DNA of 64,000 nucleotides from Amycolatopsis dendrobii (lineage in GTDB: Bacteria; Actinomycetota; Actinomycetes; Mycobacteriales; Pseudonocardiaceae), in the NCBI RefSeq assembly GCF_014145675.1, contig NZ_JACGZW010000005.1, positions 1 through 64,000 on the forward strand. The letters are read 5' to 3'. Both the position numbers and the translations under genes were made by a program. Under the pieces are notes generated by a model. That model did not search any database and was not told where the DNA came from. It saw nothing but the letters and a program-made list of their open reading frames with translations. Of the stretch, positions 8,782 to 17,354 are shown piece by piece; the first letter of the stretch is position 1, and each line of letters begins with the position of its first letter.

Positions 8782-9594
8782 TCAGCGGGCGACCGCGACC
8801 GGGCACGCCGCGTGCGCGAGCAGCCAATACCCCGTCGAGCCGAGCAAACCGCCCGCCAGCGGACCCCGCGCCCGAGCCCCCGCGACGATCAGCTGCGCCC
8901 CGGCGGAGATCCCGGACAGCGCCCGCGCCGCCGAGCGCACCCGCACGACATGCATGCGCACCGGCACGACCGGATGCTTGCGAGACCACGCGGCCACCTG
9001 CTCGCGCAGCCCGCTTTCCCGGCCGGGGCGGCCGTCGTGCCACGCGTGGACCGCCTCGATTCCGGCTCCGCGCGAAACCGCGGCGTCGAAGGCGAAAGCG
9101 AGTGCGCGTTCGCCGCCGTCGGAGTCGTCGAGGCCGACCACCACCGGTCCGTCCACGGCCGCGCTGCCGCGGATCACCACCACCGGACAGCGCGCGGACG
9201 CCGCCGCGCGCAATGCCACCGATCCGATGGCTCCGCCGCGCGCTCCGCCGAGCCCGTGCGCGCCGAGCACGAGCAGCCCGGCTTCGTCGGACAGCGCGGC
9301 CAGCAATTCGGCCGCCGTCCCGAGCCGGACGCACATCCGCACCGGAACCGCGGGCGCGGCCTGGCGGGAGGTTTCCGCCGCCTGCCGCAGCAGCCGACGC
9401 GCGGGCTCCATCAGCAGTTCGGCGTCGCCGGGCGGCTTGCCGTGCGGCAGCAGGTCCGGGTCGTCGCACAATTCGGCGTGGAACACCACGAGACCGGTGC
9501 CGCGCCGCCCGGCCTCGACCGCAGCCCAGCGAACCGCCGCGAGCGCCGCCGTCGACCCGTCGACGCCGACCACCACCGGCCGGCTCACCGCCAT
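8782..9594 (-). CDS. Tandem universal stress protein (UspA family)
   Basis: A 270-residue protein with two UspA domains (about 4-140 and 146-268). The first carries GAHGLGGARGGAIGSVAL and the second GARARGPLAGGLLGSTGY, so both could bind nucleotide. It is paralogous to the Usp at 5955-6755, sharing the ending LLAHAACPVAV. The ATG at 9594 follows GGGAG. The best DevR box in the window (12 of 14) lies 210 bp upstream, suggesting a promoter with a long leader or an unseen intermediate element. Confidence 0.88.
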   Translation of the reverse strand: MAVSRPVVVGVDGSTAALAAVRWAAVEAGRRGTGLVVFHAELCDDPDLLPHGKPPGDAELLMEPARRLLRQAAETSRQAAPAVPVRMCVRLGTAAELLAALSDEAGLLVLGAHGLGGARGGAIGSVALRAAASARCPVVVIRGSAAVDGPVVVGLDDSDGGERALAFAFDAAVSRGAGIEAVHAWHDGRPGRESGLREQVAAWSRKHPVVPVRMHVVRVRSAARALSGISAGAQLIVAGARARGPLAGGLLGSTGYWLLAHAACPVAVAR

Positions 9595-9803
9595 GGCTCC
9601 CGGTTCTCCCTCTCCCGTCCTCGCCGGCAGATCGCGGCACCGTGCGTGCCGCGTCCGGCGGGCGGCCGGCGGGCAGCCCCTGGCGACGGGGCCCTCCGCT
9701 CCTCCTCCATCACATGCCTCCTCCGTCCGGTTCCTCTTCGTCTCGCGGCCGACGCTAGGCCGCCGCGCGCCGGAGACACTGCGGGAGGACGTCCGCGGCG
9801 CAG

Positions 9804-9817
9804 GAGACTTTGGTCCC
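9804..9817 (+). promoter_or_regulatory. Strong candidate DevR box
   Basis: GAGACTTTGGTCCC matches 12 of 14 positions of the DevR core GGGACTWWAGTCCC, the best match I found. It sits about 210 bp upstream of the tandem Usp gene at 8782-9594 on the - strand; the palindromic site can serve either direction. Confidence 0.55.
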
Positions 9818-9884
9818 GGCCCGGAAGGCGCTGCGGCCCTTCGCACGGGTTCAGCGCGCAGGCGGCGGCTCCGGGTGCTGGCAC

Positions 9885-10009
9885 GGCCTGCGCCGAACAG
9901 GCGAGAGTTCAGCGAAAGCGCTTGTCCCGGAAGGGAATTCCTCCCCTTCGCTCCGCCGCTCGACCGGCAGGCGAAGACCCCGCGCGACGGCCCGGCCTGC
10001 GCCGAACAG
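9885..10009 (+). repeat. Pair of 17-nt direct repeats
   Basis: CGGCCTGCGCCGAACAG occurs at 9885-9901 and again at 9993-10009 without mismatch. The two copies are 108 bp apart, about ten helical turns, so they could be a same-face pair of binding sites or a remnant of duplication. No protein is implicated. Confidence 0.6.
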
Positions 10010-10338
10010 CGGAGGCCGGAACGGGATTTCGCTTGGCACAGCAGCCTTTCCCGGCTGTTGTGGCTTCCCCGGCGGCGGCCAATGCGCTGCGCCCTCGCCA
10101 GCGGACGCCTTCCCGGCACCGCGGAACCCGCTCCCCGGTTCCCCGCCCAGCCAGCGGCCGACGGGCACGACCCAGCCCGCGCGCACGTTCGTGAGGGGAA
10201 CCCTGAGGGACGTCAGCGAAAGGAAGAAAGCCGCGCGGTCCGGTCGGCGGCCGACCTGCCGCGCCGCTCGGCGTCCCGGCGAAAATTGCGCCGTCCCCCC
10301 GGAAACGTTCCGCCTTCCGGACGCCTCCGGCGGCCCGG

Positions 10339-11166
10339 CTATTCCACCGGACGGCCGGATTTCGCGCTCCGCCAATCAGCCGCCACCGTTTCGCGGAGGA
10401 TGCGCTGCGCGGTCATCCGGGTCGCCTGCAGCGACGAATGCGCTTCCCGCGAATTGAACACGCGCCGCGGCGCAGCCACGCTCAACGCGGCCACCGCCGT
10501 GCCGGTCACGTTGAACACCGGGACCGCCGCGGCGAGCAGCGCACCGGGAACGCGCGGGTTGAACGACACCTCGCGCTGCCGGATCTCGCGCAGTTCCGCG
10601 CTCAGCCACGCCGGGAGGCCGCCGCCGTTCTCGTTCTCCCCGCGGTAGCCCGCGAACACCGCGAAGCGCGCGGCGAGACCCGGGTCGAACGCCATCAGCA
10701 CCCGTCCCGCCGCGCTTCCGGCCAGTTGCGAATCGTTTTCTATCCGCTCGGCAAGCGAGCAGTAACCGCTGCTGTAGATCAAATGCACGAAATCAACGAC
10801 ATTCCCGCTGGCCACGCCGAGGCCGACCATGTAACCGGTCCGCCAGTGGATGTCGATCAAAGACGGGAGAATACCTCTTCGCAGCCGCTGCAGTTCCTGC
10901 GTCGAACCCGGTCTGGCGAGGCGGCACACAGCTTCCCCGTGCCGGTAATGGTATCCCGCCCGCACGACCATTCCGTATCCCTGCATCTCGGCGAGAAGCC
11001 GGTGCACGGTGCTTTTCGGCAGCCGGGTCGACCGCGAAATCTCGCTCAGCGTTTCGATCCCGCCCGAATCGCGAATAGCGCTCAGGATCGAAAGCGCCCG
11101 GGGAATCGGCCTGCTCGGCACCACGCTCGTGCAAGCCCACCGCCCGTTGTCGTCGCTCGTAGTCAC
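10339..11166 (-). CDS. IclR-family transcriptional regulator
   Basis: A 275-residue IclR-type regulator. The winged HTH is at about 18-80 (ALSILSAIRDSGGIETLSEI, then LPKSTVHRLLAEMQGYGMV), and the effector domain (about 95-265) has typical elements such as LAGSAAGRVLMAFDPG and VAALSVAAPRRV. The GTG at 11166 is chosen because GGAGG lies eight bases upstream; the frame continues upstream without bias. It is flanked by non-coding DNA on both sides and has no obvious target operon. Effector and targets are unknown; members often control aromatic or acetate catabolism, but nothing here shows which. Confidence 0.82.
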   Translation of the reverse strand: MTTSDDNGRWACTSVVPSRPIPRALSILSAIRDSGGIETLSEISRSTRLPKSTVHRLLAEMQGYGMVVRAGYHYRHGEAVCRLARPGSTQELQRLRRGILPSLIDIHWRTGYMVGLGVASGNVVDFVHLIYSSGYCSLAERIENDSQLAGSAAGRVLMAFDPGLAARFAVFAGYRGENENGGGLPAWLSAELREIRQREVSFNPRVPGALLAAAVPVFNVTGTAVAALSVAAPRRVFNSREAHSSLQATRMTAQRILRETVAADWRSAKSGRPVE

Positions 11167-12041
11167 GACCGAAACCTCCACCGAATCCGCACAATCCCTC
11201 TCGTGCACGCGCCGGCGGGACCCTCGTCCCCGCGTGCTCCGGCGAGGCCGCGCGACCGCTGCCCTGTGCGGCCCCGGACCCTCCGCCGCTCGCGGGCGGC
11301 ACCGCGCATCGCCGCCGCCCGATTCGTTCGCCACCCGCGTCTTTCGTGATGCAGTCCTGCTCTCGCGCCTTCATGCTTGCCCAGCGCCGCGTCCGGCACA
11401 ACTGGACGCACCCGTTCACGGAAAGAATCGCCCCAGTGGCGCAGCGCGGTAGCCCGCCCGCCTCGTCGTGCGATGCGTCCGTCCCCGGAAACGGTCGCGG
11501 CCGGTCACTCTGCGTCGCCGTCGCGCGGATCCGCGCCGTCGTGGTCGCAGGCCGTGACAATTGCTTCCCACCGCTTTTCGTCCGTCGAAGAACCTGAGCG
11601 AAAGATCGCGCGAAAATCCGGCGAATAATCGACCCGGCCCGAGAATATTCCCGGCGATCCCGCGTTTCCGCCGGAGCGCGTCGGCGGACTCCGGGCAGCG
11701 CCGCCGTCGCCGCGGCCCCGGCAGCCCCGCGGTCGGCGGGCGGCGCCGGTTCCGAAGCGACGATCGACCGGGCCGGCCACGACGACGGGGTTGGTGCCGT
11801 CCGTGCCGACCGCGGGAGAACCAGCCGACGCCCTTTCCGGCGACCGCCGCTCCTCCGCCGAAAGACGATACCAGCACTCAGTAGACGGCGAGCGACCAAA
11901 CATGGACGCAGAGCAATGTTCCAGGCCGCGGAACAAGGTCTTGACATTCCGGCGGGAACCCGCACGACGGCGTCAGCGAACTGGGGCGCCCGGCGTGATC
12001 GCGGTGCCGCGCCAAGCGATCAGGATCCGGCGAAGCACCGA
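11167..12041. other. 875-bp region with no convincing gene
   Basis: Several short open frames occur on both strands, but none has a ribosome site together with G/C-rich third positions, and their predicted products are mostly Arg/Pro-rich as expected of shadow frames. The region upstream of the IclR gene presumably contains its promoter. I recognise no RNA gene or repeat. Confidence 0.4.
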
Positions 12042-12785
12042 TCACGCGGCAGTCGCGCGGGCGGTCAGCCGCGCGCACACCCGCAAGATCGTGCGCCGGT
12101 CGACCACATGCCACGGCTGGCCGGCGGCGAGCCGCCGAAGCTCCGCGTCCGGTTCGAAGGCCACAGCCTTGCCCACGCACGCGAAGATCTCCGCGTCCGA
12201 AGCGGAATTCCCGATCGCGAGCGAGTTCTCCGCGTCGAATCCGACCGCGTCGGCCAGGCAGCGCACGAACGCGAGTTTGCCCCCGGCCGCGCCGGGAGCG
12301 GACAGCAGACGTCCGGTGAACCGGCCGTCGGCCACCTCCACGACGGCGCCGTGCCCGCCGGACAGGCCGAGGTCGATCGCCGCCTCCTGCACCGGGAAAT
12401 CGTGGTTGCCCGACAGCAGATGGATCCGGTATCCGCTCGCCCGCAGCAGCGAAAGCAGTTCCGGGACAAAGGAAAACAGTGTGCCCCGGCTCGCCCGCCA
12501 GGTTTTCTCCGCCGCGAACCGGGCCTGCGCGACCGACGCGCCTTTCATCGCGAGCGCGTACAGCCGGTAGATCTCGTCCAGCAGCCCCGACGGCGCTTTT
12601 TCCGCGGCCGCGAACTGTGCGATCGCGTCCAGGCAGGACAACCCCGCTTGCCGGTCGCAGGTGCCGTCGTCGACGAGCACCTGCAGATAATGCCGCGAAG
12701 TGTGCCCGGGCAGCAGGGTCCCGTCCAAGTCCAGAATGGCGTATTTCGCCGCAGGGTTCATGACGCACCGATTCTTCGCAGCCAC
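12042..12785 (-). CDS. HAD-IB family phosphatase (SerB-like)
   Basis: A haloacid-dehalogenase-type phosphatase of up to 247 residues. Motif I is AILDLDGTLLPG (nucleophile and acid Asp), motif II is HLLSGN, and motif IV is AIGNSASDAEIF with the Mg-binding Asp; a helical cap lies between. The layout matches HAD-IB hydrolases related to phosphoserine phosphatase. GTG at 12785 has GGAAGGG nine bases upstream, while an in-frame ATG at 12761 (MNPAAKYA) starts right at the conserved core; either could be used. Substrate is unknown. It sits between the IclR and LAL regulators on the same strand and may or may not belong to the NRPS locus. Confidence 0.8.
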   Translation of the reverse strand: MAAKNRCVMNPAAKYAILDLDGTLLPGHTSRHYLQVLVDDGTCDRQAGLSCLDAIAQFAAAEKAPSGLLDEIYRLYALAMKGASVAQARFAAEKTWRASRGTLFSFVPELLSLLRASGYRIHLLSGNHDFPVQEAAIDLGLSGGHGAVVEVADGRFTGRLLSAPGAAGGKLAFVRCLADAVGFDAENSLAIGNSASDAEIFACVGKAVAFEPDAELRRLAAGQPWHVVDRRTILRVCARLTARATAA

Positions 12786-12919
12786 GAAAACAGCCCTTCC
12801 GTGCGCGCTTTCACCGATTATCCGGGCTGACGGTACAGCGGCGCGCGTCCGGGCAGAGCGGCTTGTTCCATGTCCCGGGACACCACTGTCCCGGCCCCGC
12901 GACGAGGGAAAAGCCCGCG

Positions 12920-15475
12920 TCAGCCGATCAACCGGCGGGCGATCCCGGCGCGGGTGGTCAGGTCGAGTTTGGCCAGCACCCGAGCCACGTGCGCGTCCAC
13001 TGTCCGCGGGCTCAGGAACAACTCGGCCGCGATTTCCTTTGTCGTCAGCCCGCGCACTACCATTTCCGCCACCTGCCGTTCGCGACGAGAAAGCGCTCGC
13101 CCGCCCGGCGGCGACTCCGGTTTTCGCCGCCCGGCCAATCTCCGCTGCGCCTTCGTCGTCTCCCGCAGCAACGCACTCGCCCCCGCGCTCTGGAACACCT
13201 CCCGCGCCTCGCCGATCCGCTGGGTCGCGGCGTCGAAGTTTCCCTGTCTTCCCAGCACTTCCGCGACCAGCAGCACCGCGCGGCCTCGATGCAGCACCAT
13301 CGCCGCCCGGCCGAACGCGACGGCCGCCGCGGAAGCGTCCGCCAACGCCGCGGCGAGGTCGTCGCCGGTCGCTGACACCGTCGCGCGCGCCAGCAACGCG
13401 ATGCCGAGGTCGCTCTTCAACCCAGTGGCCGCGGCCCGTTCCATCGCGTCAGCCGCCCACCGGCGCGCCTGCGCGGCCGCTCCCTCGGACAGAGCGACGC
13501 GGCAGTCCTGCGCCAACCTGGCGACCAGCAACGGATTCGCCGTCCGCTCCACCGGCTGCTCGACCGCGCCGGGAAACATGCCGAGTTCGAGACCGGCCTC
13601 GGCGAGGATGTGCTCCACCGTCCGCCGCCACCATTCGACGGTCGGCCGCGGCATCTTGTCCACCGTGCGCCATTGTTGTTCGGCCGCCGACCGGTCTCCG
13701 GTCGCGAGCAGCACCCGCAGCCGGATCGCGGCGGCCATCGGCACGACGTCGTGGTGGCCGAAGCGGGTCGCCGCGGTTTCCGCTTCAGCGGCGGCCTCCG
13801 CGGCCTCGGCGAGCCGCCCCAGCTTCCACAGCACGTAACCCCGCGCCGAGTACAGGAACGGCAACCCCTGCCGCAGCCCGGGCGCGCTGAGGTGCACCGC
13901 CCGGTCCAGCAAGGCGAGCGCGCGCCGGTCGTCGTCGAGGAAGCACGACGCCCAGCACAGCGCGGGAACGGTGTAGAGGACCGAACGCAGTTCGCTGTCG
14001 TCGAGCAGGTCGAATCCGTCGGCGGCGGCCTGCTGGGCGTGCCGGGCCTCGCCGGTCCGCCCGGCGCAGGCCAGCCCGATGGCGGCGAGCGCGGCGATCG
14101 CGGACTGCACCGCGGGCCCGGCGCTCGGGTCGGCCGCGATCCGGCGGAGCCGCTCCTGCGCTCCGGCAGTGTCGCCGTCCAGCAATTCCAGGTGTGCCAG
14201 TTCAAGGTGTGCCCGCGCGTCCGCCTTGCCCGACGCGGCGATCGCGGCCTCGGCGATCGACCGCGCGCGCCGGGTGCGGCCGAGGGTGTGCTCGCACCGG
14301 GAAAGCAACGCCAGCACCCGGGGCGATTCCGGCAAGGCCACCAGCAACGCCCGGGCGCCGGCCGGTTGCCCGGACGCCAGCAGCGCTTCGGCCCGCAGCA
14401 CGGACAGGCGGCAGTGCTCGTGCCCGCCGCGCATCCGTTCCGGCAGGTTCGCCACTGCCGCGCCGAGCCACCGGGCGCACGCCGCGGGATCGGTGCCGAG
14501 CACTTCCTCCCCCGCCGACGCCAGCTCCCCGACCGCGACCAGATCGTGGCGGTACAAAGACTTCTCGAGGTGATAAGCGCGCAAGGTGAGCGGCGCGTCC
14601 AGTTCGCGCAGGTAAGCCGCCGCCCGGTGGTGCGCGCCCGCCGCCCAGCCACGCCCGGCGAGCCGCGCGGCGGCGGCGCGGACCAGCGGGTGCCGGAATC
14701 GCAGCCCCGCGGCCCCGCCCGCCAGCACGCCCCGGCACAGCAGCCGTTCGATCGCGAGGCCGACCGTCGCCCGGGGCAGCACGGTCATCGCCTGGACGAG
14801 ATCCGCGTCGAGGGTCGCGCCGCCGCACGCCGCGGCCTGGACGACCAGCCGCTCGGGCTCCGGCAGCGCCGACACTTCGGCGAACAGCACGCGTTCCGCC
14901 GGCAGCAGCGGCCGGTCTTCGGCCGCCGGGCCGCCGTCGTGGCCGGGCCACTCGTGCGGCGGCAAATCGGCCAGCAGCAACAGGTACAGCGGGATGCGCT
15001 CGGCCGCGGCGGCGATCCGCGACCGCTCGGCGTCGTCGTGCCCCGGCAACAGCCGGGCGACCTCGTCGTCGGTGAACGCGGGCAGCGTCACGTAGCGGGC
15101 CGGGACCCGCTCGGAATGCAGCAGCCGGGTCAGCGCGGGCTGCCGCTGCCCGTCGCGGACCGACATCACCAGCCGCCGGTCGTTCCCCGGTCGCGCGACC
15201 AGCGCCATCAACAGCCGCAGGGACGCTTCGTCGGCCCATTGCGCGTCGTCCACGACCACCAGCGATTCCGGGCCGAGCGCGTGCGCCAGCCGGCGGGAGA
15301 ACTCCGGCGCGCCGCCGGGCACCGCGCACACCGGATCCGGCGCCCGCCGGGCGACTTCGGCCAGCAGCCGCGTTTTCCCGATCCCCGGCCGTCCTTCCAC
15401 CACGGTCACCGCCGCCGCGCGGTCCAGGCACGCGGCCAGTTCCGCCGCCCTGCCGACGAACTCCTTCTCGGCCAT
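12920..15475 (-). CDS. LAL-type LuxR regulator (AAA ATPase plus LuxR HTH)
   Basis: An 851-residue large ATP-binding regulator of the LuxR family. The N-terminal ATPase has Walker A GRPGIGKT (about 27-34) and Walker B SLVVVDDAQWAD (about 95-105). A long alpha-helical, TPR-like middle follows. The C-terminal LuxR HTH (about 790-850) reads LSRRERQVAEMVVRGLTTKEIAAEL with the PRTVDAHVARVLAKL recognition helix. GGGGGAG precedes the ATG. It is divergently arranged to the monooxygenase-NRPS operon across about 210 bp, the usual place for a pathway-specific activator in actinomycete clusters. The stimulus is unknown. Confidence 0.88.
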   Translation of the reverse strand: MAEKEFVGRAAELAACLDRAAAVTVVEGRPGIGKTRLLAEVARRAPDPVCAVPGGAPEFSRRLAHALGPESLVVVDDAQWADEASLRLLMALVARPGNDRRLVMSVRDGQRQPALTRLLHSERVPARYVTLPAFTDDEVARLLPGHDDAERSRIAAAAERIPLYLLLLADLPPHEWPGHDGGPAAEDRPLLPAERVLFAEVSALPEPERLVVQAAACGGATLDADLVQAMTVLPRATVGLAIERLLCRGVLAGGAAGLRFRHPLVRAAAARLAGRGWAAGAHHRAAAYLRELDAPLTLRAYHLEKSLYRHDLVAVGELASAGEEVLGTDPAACARWLGAAVANLPERMRGGHEHCRLSVLRAEALLASGQPAGARALLVALPESPRVLALLSRCEHTLGRTRRARSIAEAAIAASGKADARAHLELAHLELLDGDTAGAQERLRRIAADPSAGPAVQSAIAALAAIGLACAGRTGEARHAQQAAADGFDLLDDSELRSVLYTVPALCWASCFLDDDRRALALLDRAVHLSAPGLRQGLPFLYSARGYVLWKLGRLAEAAEAAAEAETAATRFGHHDVVPMAAAIRLRVLLATGDRSAAEQQWRTVDKMPRPTVEWWRRTVEHILAEAGLELGMFPGAVEQPVERTANPLLVARLAQDCRVALSEGAAAQARRWAADAMERAAATGLKSDLGIALLARATVSATGDDLAAALADASAAAVAFGRAAMVLHRGRAVLLVAEVLGRQGNFDAATQRIGEAREVFQSAGASALLRETTKAQRRLAGRRKPESPPGGRALSRRERQVAEMVVRGLTTKEIAAELFLSPRTVDAHVARVLAKLDLTTRAGIARRLIG

Positions 15476-15687
15476 GCTTCTCCCCCTTCGCCCGACCAGC
15501 GAATTGCAGTAATTCTACGGATGCTGGCACCCGATATCTTCCGGTTTATTAAGAGCCCGGGACATCCCCGGTAAATCAGCCGGGCAAGCGGGAACAGGTT
15601 AGTGCCCGCGCCCCGGCCCGGGCTATCGGCCAACAGGGAGAACCTCGGCCGCGCGCCCGGCGGGCCACGAATCTCGCAGGAGGATCG
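15476..15687. promoter_or_regulatory. Divergent promoter region of LAL regulator and NRPS operon
   Basis: This segment separates the - strand LAL regulator from the + strand biosynthetic operon. The stretch 15505-15580 is clearly AT-richer than its surroundings (AATTGCAGTAATTCTACGG, GGTTTATTAAGAGC), as expected of promoter DNA. I cannot assign -35/-10 boxes with confidence. Confidence 0.4.
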
Positions 15688-15993
15688 GTGAGCAGCAGCG
15701 GACCTGGGCGTTTACCGCGACCGGGACGAAGGCCGGACGATCGATCGGACCACCCGGGCGAAACGTTACCCGAATGGTCCGAACACTTTCCGCAGCCGAA
15801 CGGACACGCCGCGCCCGCGATTACTCCCGAGTTCTTCCGGATCACCATTCGTGAGCACACCCGCGGAAGTGCGCGAAAAACTGGTCCGATCGGCCGAATT
15901 GCACGCCCGGCCGCCCATAACCGCTCAACGGAAAAGCGCTCCGAACGGCGACGGCACAATTGCCCTCACGCGGATCGGCGGCGGCCGGAATGA
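15688..15993 (+). CDS. Possible small ORF leading into the monooxygenase
   Basis: A 101-residue frame starting at GTG with a strong AGGAGG site five bases upstream and ending in an ATGA overlap with the monooxygenase start at 15990. Both signals suggest translation and coupling. Against it, codon bias is mediocre, the C-terminal half is Arg-rich without recognisable fold, and I know no relative. It contains two TTA codons (15712-15714 and 15766-15768), rare in such genomes and often a point of bldA control. If translated, it may act mainly as a leader that couples the operon to TTA decoding. Alternatively the ribosome site is fortuitous. Confidence 0.35.
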   Translation: MSSSGPGRLPRPGRRPDDRSDHPGETLPEWSEHFPQPNGHAAPAITPEFFRITIREHTRGSARKTGPIGRIARPAAHNRSTEKRSERRRHNCPHADRRRPE

Positions 15994-17354
15994 ACGCCAA
16001 ACGGGTTCTGGTGGCCGGGGCCGGGCTGGCCGGTTCGCTCGCCGCGATCCACTTCGCGCAACTCGGGCACCAGGTGGAGATCCACGAGCGCCGGCCGGAT
16101 CCGCGCGGGGCGGGCGCGGGCGCGGGCCGGTCGATCAACCTCGGCCTTTCCCAGCGCGGAATCCGTGCGCTGGACCAGGTCGGGCTGCTCGGCCCGGTGC
16201 TGGCCGCGGCCGCTCCGATGCGCGGGCGGGTGATCCACCAGCGCGACGGCGAACTGGATTTCCAGCCCTACGGCAGCCACGAGGACCAGATCCTGCGCTC
16301 GGTGCTGCGGGACGACCTCAACCGGATCCTGCTCGCGAAAGCCTTGGAGTACCCGAACGTCAGCGCCCGCTTCGGCGTGACGCTCACCGACCTCGACCGC
16401 GGATCGGCGACCGCCGAACCCGTCTGCGCTTTCGCCGGCGAAAGTGGTCCATACCACGTTGCCGCCGACCTCGTAGTCGGCGCGGACGGCGCGTTCTCGG
16501 CCGTGCGCACCCGGCTGCTGCGCGGGCTGCCCGCCGACTTCCGACAGCGCGTCCTGCCCTGGGGCTACAAGGAGTTCGCGATCGCCGCGGGCCCGTCCGG
16601 CGAGATACGCAGCAGTCCGGACGCCCTGCACGTCTGGCCGGGCGACGACGGGCTGATCGTCGCCCACCCCAATGTCAACGGTTCGCTCACCGCGACGGTG
16701 TTCCTCCCGCTGTCCGGCGAGCAGAGTTTCGCCACCCTCACCACCGAGAAATCGGTGCGAGCCCTCTTCGACACCCGATTCCCCGACGTGCGACGCCTCG
16801 TGCCCGACATCGTCGAGCAGTTCCTCACGCATCCGACCGGACATCTCGTGACCGTCCGGAGTTCGCCGTGGCAGCACGAGGGCCGCGTGGTGCTGATCGG
16901 CGACGCCGCGCACGCCGTGTACCCCTTCTACGGCCAGGGCATGAACTCCGCGCTGGAGGACTGCGCGGTGCTGCGCGAATGCCTCGCCGACGACGACTGG
17001 GCCGAAGCGCTCCGCACCTTCGAACGGCGGCGCAAGCCGCACACCGACGTCCTCGCGGACCTTTCCGAGGAGAACTTCGACGAACTGCGCAGCCGGGTCG
17101 CCTCGCCGCTGTTCCTGGCCCGCAAGAAGGCAGACCTGGTGCTCAGCCGCGTGTTCCCGAAAAGCTGGATGCCGCTCTACACCATGGTTTCGCACACCAC
17201 GATCCCGTACGCGGACGCCTTGCGCCGCGCCCGGCGCCAGCACGCCGCGCTGGCCTGGGGCGGCGGTGCCGCGGCGCTCGCCCTCGCCTTGACCGGCGGC
17301 GCGCTCGCCCGCAGGAGAGCCGCCGGACCGCACTCGCCTGGAGACCGAAGCTGA
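15990..17354 (+). CDS. Kynurenine 3-monooxygenase-like FAD monooxygenase
   Basis: A 454-residue group A flavin monooxygenase. The FAD motif GAGLAGSLAAIHFAQLG opens the protein; GRSINLGLSQRG and GDAAHAVYPFYGQGMNSALED are typical of kynurenine 3-monooxygenase (KMO), which makes 3-hydroxykynurenine from L-kynurenine with NADPH and O2. The C-terminus has a hydrophobic, Ala/Gly/Leu-rich segment (about 424-444) followed by RRR, which could be a membrane anchor as in mitochondrial KMO but unlike soluble bacterial enzymes. It overlaps the next gene by one base. Placed first in an NRPS operon, it probably supplies or tailors a kynurenine-type residue; other ring hydroxylations are possible. No tryptophan dioxygenase is visible in the window. 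Confidence 0.8.
   Translation: MNAKRVLVAGAGLAGSLAAIHFAQLGHQVEIHERRPDPRGAGAGAGRSINLGLSQRGIRALDQVGLLGPVLAAAAPMRGRVIHQRDGELDFQPYGSHEDQILRSVLRDDLNRILLAKALEYPNVSARFGVTLTDLDRGSATAEPVCAFAGESGPYHVAADLVVGADGAFSAVRTRLLRGLPADFRQRVLPWGYKEFAIAAGPSGEIRSSPDALHVWPGDDGLIVAHPNVNGSLTATVFLPLSGEQSFATLTTEKSVRALFDTRFPDVRRLVPDIVEQFLTHPTGHLVTVRSSPWQHEGRVVLIGDAAHAVYPFYGQGMNSALEDCAVLRECLADDDWAEALRTFERRRKPHTDVLADLSEENFDELRSRVASPLFLARKKADLVLSRVFPKSWMPLYTMVSHTTIPYADALRRARRQHAALAWGGGAAALALALTGGALARRRAAGPHSPGDRS

Larger units (their letters stand above)
9595..10338. other. Long intergenic region with DevR box and a 17-nt direct repeat
   Basis: About 740 bases with no reading frame that combines a ribosome site with actinomycete codon bias. 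It contains the DevR-box-like sequence at 9804-9817 and two exact copies of a 17-mer, CGGCCTGCGCCGAACAG, at 9885-9901 and 9993-10009, 108 bp apart. A GTGAGGGGAACCCTGAGGG segment near 10190 resembles half of the hairpins at 27.5 and 37.3 kb. Confidence 0.5.

Noticed and set aside
11431..11512. tRNA-like 5' segment (CAGTGGCGCAGCGCGGTAGC)
   Set aside because: The D-arm-like start is not followed by an anticodon stem or a GGTTCGAATCC T-arm, so no cloverleaf can be drawn.
15851..16100. GTG start at 15851 (STPAEVREKLVRSAEL) as an alternative upstream gene
   Set aside because: It would run far into the monooxygenase in another frame and has no good ribosome site; only the first 20 residues look protein-like.
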